Positions 23,404 to 31,640 of a stretch of 49,667 nucleotides of DNA are shown here, in pieces. This DNA comes from CAYPEL01 sp964409635 (GTDB lineage Bacteria; Pseudomonadota; Gammaproteobacteria; DSM-19610). The stretch lies in assembly GCA_964409635.1 (NCBI GenBank), contig CAYPEL010000001.1, positions 1 through 49,667 of the forward strand, read 5' to 3'. Made by a program: the position numbers and the translations under genes. The notes beneath the pieces are model-generated. The model searched no databases, had not been told where the DNA came from, and saw nothing but the letters and a program-made list of their open reading frames with translations. The stretch's first letter is position 1; each line of letters starts with the position of its first letter.

Positions 23404-25109
23404 GTGCTCAACCTAAACCCAAACGCATTGGTGACCTGCTGATTGAGAAGGGCGCACTCACTCAGGATCAGTTAAATATTGCGCTTATCGAACAGAAAAA
23501 ATCCACCAATAAACCGCTCGGTAAAATCATCGTTTCACTCGGTTTTGCTACTGAGGCGGTGGTCCGCGATGCATTAGGCGAAGCACTCGGGCAGGAGTCG
23601 ATAGACCTCAGTAAAGTGGTCGTAGACAGTGAATTACTCAAGCTGGTCGATAAAGATGTCGCCCGGCGGTACCGGGTACTGCCGATTTCGCTGGATACAA
23701 AGCGGCGTATTTTGACTGTCGCCATGTCAGATACCTTCAACGTCGTTGCTATCGATCAGCTCAGAGCGCTGCTGGGTGGCAGCATTGAGATCGCACCGGT
23801 ACTCGCCGGTGAATCGGAAATCGAAACGGCCATCGATAACTTTTACGGCTTTGAACTTTCGGTTGACGGAATTTTGCGGGAAATTGAAACCGGCCAGATT
23901 GATTACAGCAGCATGCAGGGGGAGAGTGATGAATACAGCCAACCCCTGGTCAGGTTGGTCGATGCTATTTTATCTGATGCTGTCAAGAAGTCAGCGTCGG
24001 ATATTCATTTCGAACCAGAGAACGGCTTTTTGCGCATCCGCTACCGCATCGATGGTGTTTTACGCCAGGTACGCAGTCTGCACCATAACTACTGGTCCGC
24101 CATTGCCGTCCGTCTCAAAGTTATCTCCGGCATGAATATCGCCGAAACGCGTGCCCCACAGGATGGCCGGATTTCGCTCTCGCTGTTTGGCAGACCCATC
24201 GATTTTCGAGTCTCGGCGCAGCCGACGACGTACGGGGAAAATATTGTTTTACGTATTCTTGACCGCAGTAAAGGCATCGTCCCCCTCGACAAGTTAAGTC
24301 TTTCCAACTCTTCCTTGACCTCATTACGGCTGATGATGGCCAGACCCGAAGGACTTATTCTGGTCACCGGCCCCACCGGAAGCGGTAAGACCACCACCCT
24401 GTATTCGATGCTGAATTACGTCAATGATGAAACTGTAAACATCATGACGCTGGAGGATCCGGTTGAATACCCGATGGCAATGATTCGGCAGACTTCTGTG
24501 AACGTGGCCGCCAAGCTCGATTTTGCCACCGGCATCCGCTCCATGATGCGCCAGGATCCGGATATTATTCTGGTCGGCGAAATCCGCGATGAAGACACTG
24601 CCGATATGGCCTTACGTGCGGCCATGACCGGTCATCAGGTCTACTCGACACTGCACACCAATTCAGCCATTGGCGCCATTCCACGCCTGCTTGATCTTGG
24701 CATCGTGCCCGACATTCTGGCTGGCAATATCATTGGCATTATCGGCCAGCGCCTGGTTAGAAAACTCTGTGAACATTGCAAAACTGAAGACAGTCCGAAT
24801 GAGCTGGAAAAAACATTACTGGGATTAAATGAAGACGATGCTGTAACTGTGCATCGTGCCAATGGCTGTGATGCCTGCCACCACTATGGCTACAAAGGAC
24901 GCATGGCTATTACCGAGTTACTCAAAGTTGACCGCGAAATCGACGACCTGATTTCACGCCGTGCAACACAAAGTGAACTTTACAACAGGGCGTTAGAAAA
25001 AGGCTTTGAACCCTTGGCAGAAGACGCGCTCAAGCGTGTCCTCGACGGCTCAACCACGCTGGAAGAAGCCTCCCGCGTGGTTGACCTGACCGACCGCCTG
25101 ACGACTTGA
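23400..25109 (+). CDS. mshE: Pilus extension ATPase MshE (GspE/PilB family)
   Basis: Cytoplasmic hexameric motor for pilus polymerisation. The N-terminal MshEN-type domain (about 8-150) carries the repeat RIGDLLIEKGALTQDQLNIALIEQ...LGKIIVSLGF; in Vibrio MshE this domain binds cyclic di-GMP. The core has Walker A GPTGSGKT (324-331), the Asp box, Walker B IILVGEIRDEDT (about 389-400) and the His box GHQVYSTLHTNSA. A tetracysteine zinc site is formed by C457, C460, C490 and C493. The length, 569, is typical. Regulation of piliation by cyclic di-GMP is therefore likely but inferred. Confidence 0.93.
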   Translation: MSAQPKPKRIGDLLIEKGALTQDQLNIALIEQKKSTNKPLGKIIVSLGFATEAVVRDALGEALGQESIDLSKVVVDSELLKLVDKDVARRYRVLPISLDTKRRILTVAMSDTFNVVAIDQLRALLGGSIEIAPVLAGESEIETAIDNFYGFELSVDGILREIETGQIDYSSMQGESDEYSQPLVRLVDAILSDAVKKSASDIHFEPENGFLRIRYRIDGVLRQVRSLHHNYWSAIAVRLKVISGMNIAETRAPQDGRISLSLFGRPIDFRVSAQPTTYGENIVLRILDRSKGIVPLDKLSLSNSSLTSLRLMMARPEGLILVTGPTGSGKTTTLYSMLNYVNDETVNIMTLEDPVEYPMAMIRQTSVNVAAKLDFATGIRSMMRQDPDIILVGEIRDEDTADMALRAAMTGHQVYSTLHTNSAIGAIPRLLDLGIVPDILAGNIIGIIGQRLVRKLCEHCKTEDSPNELEKTLLGLNEDDAVTVHRANGCDACHHYGYKGRMAITELLKVDREIDDLISRRATQSELYNRALEKGFEPLAEDALKRVLDGSTTLEEASRVVDLTDRLTT

Positions 25110-25136
25110 ATCTGACCTGCCTCAATATCCATAGAC

Positions 25137-26339
25137 ATGCCCACCTTCGCATACAAAGCCATTGACGGTATAGGCAATACGGTTACAGGCCGTATCCATG
25201 CCAGCAATGATTCAGACCTGGAATTGCGGCTTGAACGCATGAGTCTGGATCTGATCAGATATAAAGAAGCCGACCTAACAGGCGGCTTGTTCAGTAAAAA
25301 AAGCGTTGGCCGGCCAGAGCTGATCACCTTTTGTTTCCAGCTGGAACAGCTATACCGGGCAGGCGTACCCATCCTCGACAGCCTTAAAGATCTTCGCGAC
25401 ACAGTAACAAATGCGCGTTTTAGAGATGTCGTATCCACGCTGATTGAAGACATTGAGGGCGGCAAAACACTGTCACAGGCTTTGCAGCGCTTCCCGGATA
25501 TTTTTAGCCAGGTGTTTGTGAATCTTGTTCGGGCAGGCGAGCACAGCGGCATGCTCGCCGACATACTGCACGATCTGACCGAATCCCTGAAATGGCAGGA
25601 TGAACTGGCTGCAAACACAAAAAAAATCATCCTGTATCCCGCCTTCGTGGCAACGGTTGTGGTTGGCGTGGTGATGTTTCTTATGGTTTATCTTGTGCCA
25701 CAGCTTGTCGAGTTCCTGGCCTCCATGGGCAAAGATATTCCTTTGCACACGCAACTGCTGATTCTGGTATCCAGTAGCATCAGACAGTATTGGCTGGTTA
25801 TGCTAGTCGGTCCGGTATTACTCTTTTCCTTTATCCGTTACCAGGCCCGCCATAATGAAAAAATGCGTTATCGGGTCGACAACTGGAAATTAAAACTATG
25901 GCCAATCGGCCCGATTTACAAGCGTATCGTGCTGGCACGGTTTACCAGCAATTTTGCCTTACTCTACAAAGCTGATGTATCCGTACTCGATGGCATTGCC
26001 TTGGGAGAAAAGCTGGTCGGAAATAAAGTAATTGAAGAAGGACTCGAAAGAATTCGCATACAGATTAGCGATGGCGCAGGCATGACAGAAAGTTTTGAAA
26101 ATACCGGCCTGTTTCCACCGCTGATTATTCGCATGATCCGGGTCGGCGAAACCAGCGGCAAACTGGATACCGCACTCTCCAATGTCAGCTATTTCTATAA
26201 CCGCGATATCAAGGAATCCATCGCGCGCGTTCAGTCGCTGGTAGAACCGGTACTCACCGTCGTATTGGGCCTATTACTCGGCTGGGTCATGCTGGCGGTG
26301 ATTGGCCCGATTTACGACCTGTTAGGCAATATGACATAG
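25137..26339 (+). CDS. mshG: Inner-membrane platform protein MshG (GspF/PilC family)
   Basis: A 400-residue polytopic platform protein on which the MshE motor acts. The N-terminus MPTFAYKAIDGIGNTVTGRI and two tandem T2SF domains (about 70-190 and 270-395) are clear, including QLEQLYRAGVPILDSLKDLRD and FTSNFALLYKADVSVLDGIALGE. Hydrophobic helices occur at about 168-190, 215-235 and 370-392. It starts 27 bp after mshE and ends 8 bp before the next gene, consistent with one operon. Confidence 0.93.
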   Translation: MPTFAYKAIDGIGNTVTGRIHASNDSDLELRLERMSLDLIRYKEADLTGGLFSKKSVGRPELITFCFQLEQLYRAGVPILDSLKDLRDTVTNARFRDVVSTLIEDIEGGKTLSQALQRFPDIFSQVFVNLVRAGEHSGMLADILHDLTESLKWQDELAANTKKIILYPAFVATVVVGVVMFLMVYLVPQLVEFLASMGKDIPLHTQLLILVSSSIRQYWLVMLVGPVLLFSFIRYQARHNEKMRYRVDNWKLKLWPIGPIYKRIVLARFTSNFALLYKADVSVLDGIALGEKLVGNKVIEEGLERIRIQISDGAGMTESFENTGLFPPLIIRMIRVGETSGKLDTALSNVSYFYNRDIKESIARVQSLVEPVLTVVLGLLLGWVMLAVIGPIYDLLGNMT

Positions 26340-26347
26340 CACGGATT

Positions 26348-27904
26348 ATGAATTACGTATTCTATTTTAATGGTCAGCAGCTGGATGTTTATCTGGCAAA
26401 CAGTGCGGGTATTGAGCGGCTGATTGAATGTCCGGCAAATGAAGCCGGCTACCACCAGTTTTCTGAGTTTCTTAAACAGCAAACGGTTTTACCTTGCCAG
26501 TTACTGGTCGACCTGATCGAAGAAGAGTTCCGCGAGGAATCCCTGCCACACGTTAGCGGCGCAGACCAGACCAATTTACATAAACGGCAGGCGGCAAAAT
26601 TATTCCGCACTACGCCGTTTCGCCATAGCCAGGTTATCTCCCGTGATAAATCAGGCCGCCGTGACGACCATGTATTGTTTTCTTCACTGACCAACAAAGA
26701 CATTATCGAACCCTGGCTCGAAATTATTAAACAGCAAAGGCTGCCATTAACAGGCATTCATTCTTTGTCTGTTATTACTCCGAGGCTGGTAAAAAGCTTT
26801 GATGCAAAATCTGCCAATATCCTCATTGTTACACAGCAGCGGGGAGATAATTTACGTCAAACCTTCATTAAGGATAACCAGGTACGCTTCAGCCGCCTGG
26901 CGCCGCAACTTGGTAGCGATAAATCTAGCTTCGGCACTATTGCTAATGCTGAAATTGAAAAAACCAAACGTTACCTGAATACACTGAAACTTCTGGATTT
27001 CGACGCGTCATTGGAAGTCATTGTTATTTCCGATACAGAGCATCTCTCCTCTGCCAAAGCTATCTGTAATAACACAGATCAGATGCATTACACTTTCCAT
27101 AGCACCCGTGACGTTGCCCAGCTGTTGGGTATGAAAAGTTATCCGGATAATCAATACTCAGACAGTATTTTCGTCAGCTTACTCTGCAAAAAACGCAACC
27201 CTAACCATTATGCGCAGACAGAGCATCTTTACCACTACCGTACTTTTCAGGCTTCCAGAGCACTGAAAATATTCAGCGGCTCTCTCACTGCAGCCGCTCT
27301 GCTTTGGTGTGGACTTAATATTGCTGATGCCATTGTCCTCAAACACGAGACAAAAATATTGCAGGCTTCCGCTGAACAGGCGCAGGACAGGTTGCGTCAC
27401 ATTACGGGCGCTGCACTTAATAAATCAATTAACCCGGAAGATATACTGGCGGCTGTAAAAATATCCGAAGCACTCGAAAAGCGCAGCATCCGTCCTGACC
27501 GTTCGATGCATGCATTGGGCACTGCGCTACTGCAATACCCGCATCTAATACTGGATAAGCTTGTCTGGAATTCAAACCAGCCGGTTACACCCAGGACAGA
27601 AAAATCGAATACAGCATTAACAGAGCAAAACAGTCCGGCTAATAACCAGATACAAAACGTGCTCGTTGCTGAAGGTCATATTGAGGATTTTAACGGCAGT
27701 TATCTGCAAGCAAACAATGACATCAAGCTATTCGTTCGCAAGTTAACTGAGCAACCTGGTGTAATACGCGTTGATATAACACGATACCCCATTAATACCT
27801 CATCGACTGCGGCCATGGTAGGTAAACTACTCAACAATGCCCGTCCGGGTAAAGCCTATTTCACTGTGCGAGTAATAATGGATAGACGCCGTGCAAAATC
27901 TTGA
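26348..27904 (+). CDS. GspL/PilM-PilN-like pilus assembly protein (unassigned)
   Basis: A 518-residue protein with no motif I can name securely. It has a soluble cytoplasmic N-terminal part of about 300 residues (including ANILIVTQQRGDNLRQTFIKDNQVRFSRLAP), one transmembrane helix (about 308-328, SGSLTAAALLWCGLNIADAIV), and a periplasmic part with a coiled-coil start and a ferredoxin-like end. That layout is the GspL/MshI type, in which an actin-like cytoplasmic domain is tethered to the pilus platform. Its location between mshG and other accessory genes supports this role. Stop and next start overlap by 14 bp. Confidence 0.65.
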   Translation: MNYVFYFNGQQLDVYLANSAGIERLIECPANEAGYHQFSEFLKQQTVLPCQLLVDLIEEEFREESLPHVSGADQTNLHKRQAAKLFRTTPFRHSQVISRDKSGRRDDHVLFSSLTNKDIIEPWLEIIKQQRLPLTGIHSLSVITPRLVKSFDAKSANILIVTQQRGDNLRQTFIKDNQVRFSRLAPQLGSDKSSFGTIANAEIEKTKRYLNTLKLLDFDASLEVIVISDTEHLSSAKAICNNTDQMHYTFHSTRDVAQLLGMKSYPDNQYSDSIFVSLLCKKRNPNHYAQTEHLYHYRTFQASRALKIFSGSLTAAALLWCGLNIADAIVLKHETKILQASAEQAQDRLRHITGAALNKSINPEDILAAVKISEALEKRSIRPDRSMHALGTALLQYPHLILDKLVWNSNQPVTPRTEKSNTALTEQNSPANNQIQNVLVAEGHIEDFNGSYLQANNDIKLFVRKLTEQPGVIRVDITRYPINTSSTAAMVGKLLNNARPGKAYFTVRVIMDRRRAKS

Positions 27905-28526
27905 TAAATTTGTTGACCTCCAAACTCTGAAATATCCACTGGGGTTATTCGGTCTTGCCATCGCGGTCAGCGCAGGTCTGGTATTCAGCAGCTACTGGTT
28001 TAAATCCTCACACGCCAATACCCGTGATGGAAATTTTGAACGTTTACAATCATTGCAGGAAACTGAAAACAATACCCGTAAATCCGGCAAAATCTATAAC
28101 AACTTTTATGGCAAATACAAGAAATTGGACAATAGCGGCTTCCTCGGTGAGGAACGGCGCTTACAGTGGATTGAAACACTCAGGCAGGCGAGTACTGACG
28201 AAGCGCTCCATGATATTGAATACAATATCAGTGAACAACGGCCGTATAACGGACATCTATTTGTAGCACAGGAACAATTCACCGTTCAGCAAAGTGAAAT
28301 GGAATTAAAATTCGGCCTGTCTCATGAAGGCAAGTTATTAGCATTTCTCAGGCTGCTGGAACAAGGCGATAAGGGTGTCTTTGACATACAGCAATGCACA
28401 ATAAAGCCAGCCTTCACACAAACCGGCATCAAACCCTGGGATGCAAATATAACCGCCAATTGCCACCTTAACTGGTACACACTAAAACAGATTGAGATTG
28501 AGACTGAACCGGACATCGAGTTATGA
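27891..28526 (+). CDS. Bitopic inner-membrane pilus assembly protein (PilO/GspM/MshJ-like)
   Basis: 211 residues: a short cytoplasmic tail, one transmembrane helix (about 15-35, YPLGLFGLAIAVSAGLVFSS), a coiled coil and a compact periplasmic domain ending in a mixed alpha/beta region. This is the layout of PilO/GspM/MshJ, which pair with the protein encoded just upstream; sequence identity to any named member is not evident by eye. Its GTG start (27891) overlaps the upstream gene, and its stop overlaps the following one by 4 bp, so the three are co-translated. Confidence 0.6.
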   Translation: MQNLDKFVDLQTLKYPLGLFGLAIAVSAGLVFSSYWFKSSHANTRDGNFERLQSLQETENNTRKSGKIYNNFYGKYKKLDNSGFLGEERRLQWIETLRQASTDEALHDIEYNISEQRPYNGHLFVAQEQFTVQQSEMELKFGLSHEGKLLAFLRLLEQGDKGVFDIQQCTIKPAFTQTGIKPWDANITANCHLNWYTLKQIEIETEPDIEL

Positions 28527-28969
28527 ATACTTTATTGCCTGTTTTTGTATGCTGCCTGGTTTTACTTACACCCTTTAGCGCGAGCCGTGCTGATTCGCTG
28601 GGTAGATTGTTTACCACGCCCCAGGAACGCGCCTCGCTGGATAGTAAAAGCGGCATAAAATTAGCAAACCGCAACACAGCACAAAGTAAAGCCTCGCAGC
28701 ATATTAAGCTGAATGGCACAGTGACCAGCAGCACGGGTAAACGCAATTTCTGGGTCAATGGTAAAAAACACAGTAATAAAAACCCGGATGAACCACGTGT
28801 ACACTTGACTAAATCAAGACAAATTCAAATAGACACACCCTATAGATCAAAAAGCGCGATCATTAAACCGGGGCAGGTGTTAAATCTTGGCAATGGCCAG
28901 GTCTATGAAGCCTTCATGATCGAAAAGACGCAGACTGAAGCTGCTAAAGACCTTGAAGCCAATCAATAA
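28523..28969 (+). CDS. Small exported pilus protein (PilP/MshK-like)
   Basis: 148 residues with a cleavable signal peptide (about 1-24, VFVCCLVLLTPFSASRADS) and a segment LGRLFTTPQERASLDSKS just after it, which recurs in small periplasmic MshK/PilP-like proteins. The middle (IKLNGTVTSSTGKRNFWVNGKK) and end (IIKPGQVLNLGNGQVYE) look like a small beta-rich domain of the kind that links the inner-membrane complex to the secretin. The assignment is by layout and position. It overlaps the next gene by 17 bp. Confidence 0.6.
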   Translation: MNTLLPVFVCCLVLLTPFSASRADSLGRLFTTPQERASLDSKSGIKLANRNTAQSKASQHIKLNGTVTSSTGKRNFWVNGKKHSNKNPDEPRVHLTKSRQIQIDTPYRSKSAIIKPGQVLNLGNGQVYEAFMIEKTQTEAAKDLEANQ

Positions 28970-29750
28970 CAAACAACAGGGCGCCGCTTTAATCATCCTG
29001 CTGACCGCGCTGATACTCACGCTGTCATCAGTTGTACTGTCCGGCTTTGATAAAAACAGCCTGGCCATTTCGCGGGCGCAAAACAGCATTCAGGCATTAT
29101 CGGACGCGAAACAAGCGCTGATTAATTTTGCCCTGCTATCTGACAATATCGCAGGCTCTATAGGTTATTTGCCTTGCCCTGACCTGAACGGCGATGGCTT
29201 ATCAGATGAACCCTGTGGCAACCTGGGAGAAAGTGTTGAAGGCTGGCTACCGTGGCAAACACTCGGCACTAAAGCGCTTAGAGACAGCAGCCATGTTTGT
29301 TTGCGTTATGTTGTTTCGGGTCGTTACAAAATTAGTCCGGCCCTTGCGCTGGACTCTACGCTGCCTACCCCCGGTCATTTTGTAATCCATGACGAAAATA
29401 ATACGGTACGCGTTGGCACGACGCAGGCTGACTATGCTTTAGCGGTTGTTTTCTCCCCCCACAAAACGGTAGCCGGTCAATCACGGAGTGCGGGTGCAGG
29501 AGCTGCCACTGCTTGTGGAAGTGACACCTTAGCGGCTGCGATTAACCAGGCAGACAATTATCTTGAAAACTTTAACAATGTGAATAATGCCACGGGCGTC
29601 TACGCGGGCCCGGGGGCACCAGGCGATGCCGCTTTACCTACCGCTATAGCCTCTGTCTTTATTTTAGCAGGAGAACGCGCTAATTTTAACGATGTCATCA
29701 CCTGGGTGAGTCCCGCTGACTTTGCAGACGTGTACGCGAGAATGCCATGA
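28953..29750 (+). CDS. Minor pseudopilin of the GspK/PilX type
   Basis: A 265-residue pilin-like protein starting at TTG 28953. The prepilin site reads KQQG|AALIILLTALILTLSSVVLSG: cleavage Gly and hydrophobic helix are present, but Glu+5 is missing, as in GspK-type tip pseudopilins. A Ca-site-like block LPCPDLNGDGLSDEPCG (about residues 73-89) and a C-terminal segment FNDVITWVSPADFADVYARMP follow. Both segments recur in the next gene, so the two are diverged paralogues. Start and stop overlap both neighbours. Confidence 0.72.
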   Translation: MKPINNKQQGAALIILLTALILTLSSVVLSGFDKNSLAISRAQNSIQALSDAKQALINFALLSDNIAGSIGYLPCPDLNGDGLSDEPCGNLGESVEGWLPWQTLGTKALRDSSHVCLRYVVSGRYKISPALALDSTLPTPGHFVIHDENNTVRVGTTQADYALAVVFSPHKTVAGQSRSAGAGAATACGSDTLAAAINQADNYLENFNNVNNATGVYAGPGAPGDAALPTAIASVFILAGERANFNDVITWVSPADFADVYARMP

Positions 29751-30363
29751 GCAAAACGAAATTAAAGATGAGTAAAGGCTTTACGCTAGTAGAAGTGGCG
29801 ATTGTCATGGTCATTTTTGGCTTACTCCTGGGCGGCCTTATGGGTCCGCTAAGCATGCAGCTTGATAATATGAAAAGCAGAGAAACAGAACAATCGATGC
29901 AAACCATCAAGCAAGCCATCATAGGCTTTGCTTTGCGCAATGGACGTATCCCTTGCCCGGATACGACGGGTAATGGCCTGGAAAATATGGCTGGTGACAA
30001 TTGCACCGGACTCGAAGGTACAGTGCCATCGGCAACACTAGGGGTAAATCCAGAAGATGCCTGGAGGCGCCCTTTTACCTANNNNNNNNNNNNNNNNNNN
30101 NNNNNNNNNNNNNNNNNNNNNNNNNNNNNNNNNNNNNNNNNNNNNNNNNNNNNNNNNNNNNNNNNNNNNNNNNNNNNNNNNTCATTGTCTCACACGGTAG
30201 AAACTGGCCGGTAAACAGCGATGCTGATGAACTGGAAAATGCTAACGGAAATGCGAATTTTGTTGATAAAAATCATATAAATCAAGGCTATGACGATTTT
30301 GTCGACTGGGTAAACCCTAACATTCTGATTGGCAAAATGATCTCGGCCAACAAATTACCCTGA
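29747..30363 (+). CDS. Type IV prepilin-like protein, interrupted by an assembly gap
   Basis: The N-terminus MSKTKLKMSKG|FTLVEVAIVMVIFGLLLGG is a canonical class prepilin signal with Glu+5. IPCPDTTGNGLEN and ATLGVNPEDAWRRPF follow. Then come 100 N. After the gap the other end of the same kind of protein appears in a different frame (VSHGRNWPVNSDADELENANGN to DFVDWVNPNILIGKMISANKLP, stop at 30361-30363). The frame change is explained by the arbitrary gap length, not by a frameshift. The true coding length is unknown. The gene starts at ATGA overlapping the previous stop. Confidence 0.75.
30082..30181. other. Assembly gap of 100 N
   Basis: Exactly 100 undetermined bases, the convention for a scaffold gap of unknown size. 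It lies inside a prepilin gene. Flanking pilin genes are paralogous, which may be why the assembly failed to close. Confidence 0.98.
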
Positions 30364-30516
30364 AGACGAAAGACCAAATAAAAAAACTCAAGATAATCAT
30401 AATCCCGGGCGATATAGCCAATAGGAGTGGTGATGCTTTGATTCGACCCAGGATCATAAGCAGACCGGCTGTAGCGGTCAATCGTCGCCACCTTTGTAAA
30501 TGATTGTTCCAACAAC

Positions 30517-31095
30517 ATGGTCGCTAATATGAATATGAAAAGACAACAGGGTTTTACACTGGTTGAGATCGCTATCGTTCTGGTCATTATCGGGCTTTTA
30601 TTGGGCGGCGCCCTGAAAGGCCAGGAAATGATTAAGAGCGCAAAAGTTAAATCTCAAATGCAACAGATAGATTCGATATCTGCTGCATACAATACTTATA
30701 TTGATAAATACGGCGCAATTCCTGGTGACGATGCTGCCGCAATAGCCAACACAGGTGTGGCTGGTCTGCCTGCAGGTAACTCGAATGGAACAATTAGTGC
30801 GGCGGAAGGTAACCAGGGAATATGGTTGCACCTGCAAGCTGCAAACCTGTTAGCCGGTTACAACGCTGCGCCTAACGGACGTTTTCTTAATAAGTACGGC
30901 CAACAAACATTTTTCCGCTCTAATTTTGCGGGCCTTTCAGGTTCGGTAATCTGTGCGTTAGTGCCTAACGATGTAGCTATAGAAATAGACCGTAAAGTTG
31001 ATAATGGGAATGGCACAACGGGAGCAATGCGTAGAAATAACCAAGCGGCATACCCAGTAACAGCTGGCAACAGCTGGATATGCACAACTGCATAA
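30517..31095 (+). CDS. Type IV prepilin (MSHA-type minor or major pilin)
   Basis: The signal MKRQQG|FTLVEIAIVLVIIGLLLGGALKGQEMI is a canonical prepilin leader with Glu+5. The rest of the 192-residue product has a glycine/asparagine-rich globular domain (YIDKYGAIPGDDAAAIANTG, ANGRFLNKYGQ-like segments) and a Cys pair (VICALV and WICTTA) that could form the C-terminal disulfide loop. Three ATGs occur near the start (30517, 30529, 30535); none has a good ribosome site and I keep the first. The 153 bp before it contain no clear gene. Confidence 0.8.
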   Translation: MVANMNMKRQQGFTLVEIAIVLVIIGLLLGGALKGQEMIKSAKVKSQMQQIDSISAAYNTYIDKYGAIPGDDAAAIANTGVAGLPAGNSNGTISAAEGNQGIWLHLQAANLLAGYNAAPNGRFLNKYGQQTFFRSNFAGLSGSVICALVPNDVAIEIDRKVDNGNGTTGAMRRNNQAAYPVTAGNSWICTTA

Positions 31096-31118
31096 TAATT
31101 CCAGCGGTATTATCGAAG

Positions 31119-31493
31119 ATGAAAGTTGATAAATTCCAATCAGGTCTAAACATGGTCGAAATCATGGCCATATTGGTGGTGCTAGCATTGATAGGCGCTA
31201 TGGCGGTACCACGCGCCAATGTGCAGCCGTCAAAGCACGAAATTAACGGACCGCAACTGAGTGTTGGCGCAGTCAAGACTGCCCATGCCACGGCAATAGC
31301 GGAGTTAAAGCGTTTTCCTACGGTTAAAGAACTGTCCGGCTATGTGGAAGGTATGAAATCCAGCGCTGGCGCCAGTGGTGTCCAGATTTCCGTTCAAGGT
31401 GCGCAAAACACCGTACCGACCTATTCGGATTCAGGCTGTCACACCTATACCAAAACCATTGCTGATACGGTTGCCTGTGTCGGCACGCTGTAG
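31119..31493 (+). CDS. Type IV pilin with divergent leader (MshA-like?)
   Basis: ATG 31119 gives 124 residues: MKVDKFQSG|LNMVEIMAILVVLALIGAMAVPR, a prepilin leader with Gly-1 and Glu+5 but Leu-Asn-Met in place of the usual Phe-Thr-Leu. The C-terminal Cys pair (SGCHTYTK and VACVGTL) fits a disulfide-bonded D-loop. Small size and position as last gene of the cluster suggest the main pilin subunit, but that is inference. The open frame extends 13 codons upstream into the preceding gene. The gene ends 15 bp before a 118-bp palindromic element. Confidence 0.75.
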   Translation: MKVDKFQSGLNMVEIMAILVVLALIGAMAVPRANVQPSKHEINGPQLSVGAVKTAHATAIAELKRFPTVKELSGYVEGMKSSAGASGVQISVQGAQNTVPTYSDSGCHTYTKTIADTVACVGTL

Positions 31494-31508
31494 TTTTTAA
31501 ATTAAATC

Positions 31509-31626
31509 GTACGTTGATAGTCCGGCTGGCTGTTTACAGACTCGCTGTGAATACATCCTTGTACGCTCAGCGGCAGCATCCCTGCTGCCGATGGTGTGTA
31601 AACAGCCAGCCGGACTATCAACGTAC
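31509..31626 (-). repeat. 118-bp palindromic element, copy 2 (variable-arm hairpin)
   Basis: Same architecture and length as 634-751, in opposite orientation: GTACGTTG (31509-31516), a 16-nt arm (31517-31532, ATAGTCCGGCTGGCTG), a 70-nt centre (31533-31602), the exact complement of the arm (31603-31618), CAACGTAC (31619-31626). Only 5 of 16 arm positions match copy 1, close to chance, whereas the centre differs at 4 of 70 and the termini at none. It fills the convergent gap between the last pilin gene (stop 31493) and glnG (stop 31641), so it could also act as a two-way terminator. Confidence 0.9.
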
Positions 31627-31640
31627 TCATCAACAAATTT

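Noticed and set aside
30001..30363. Separate gene after the N-run
   Set aside because: It is the other part of the gapped prepilin; its apparent start is upstream of the gap in a wrong frame.
30288..30587. Minus-strand 99-residue frame between two prepilin genes
   Set aside because: It overlaps both prepilin genes antisense, including the conserved leader, and its N-terminus is just the reverse reading of FTLVEIAIVLV. The middle (YDPGSNQSITTPIGYIARDYD) looks protein-like, but no support exists.
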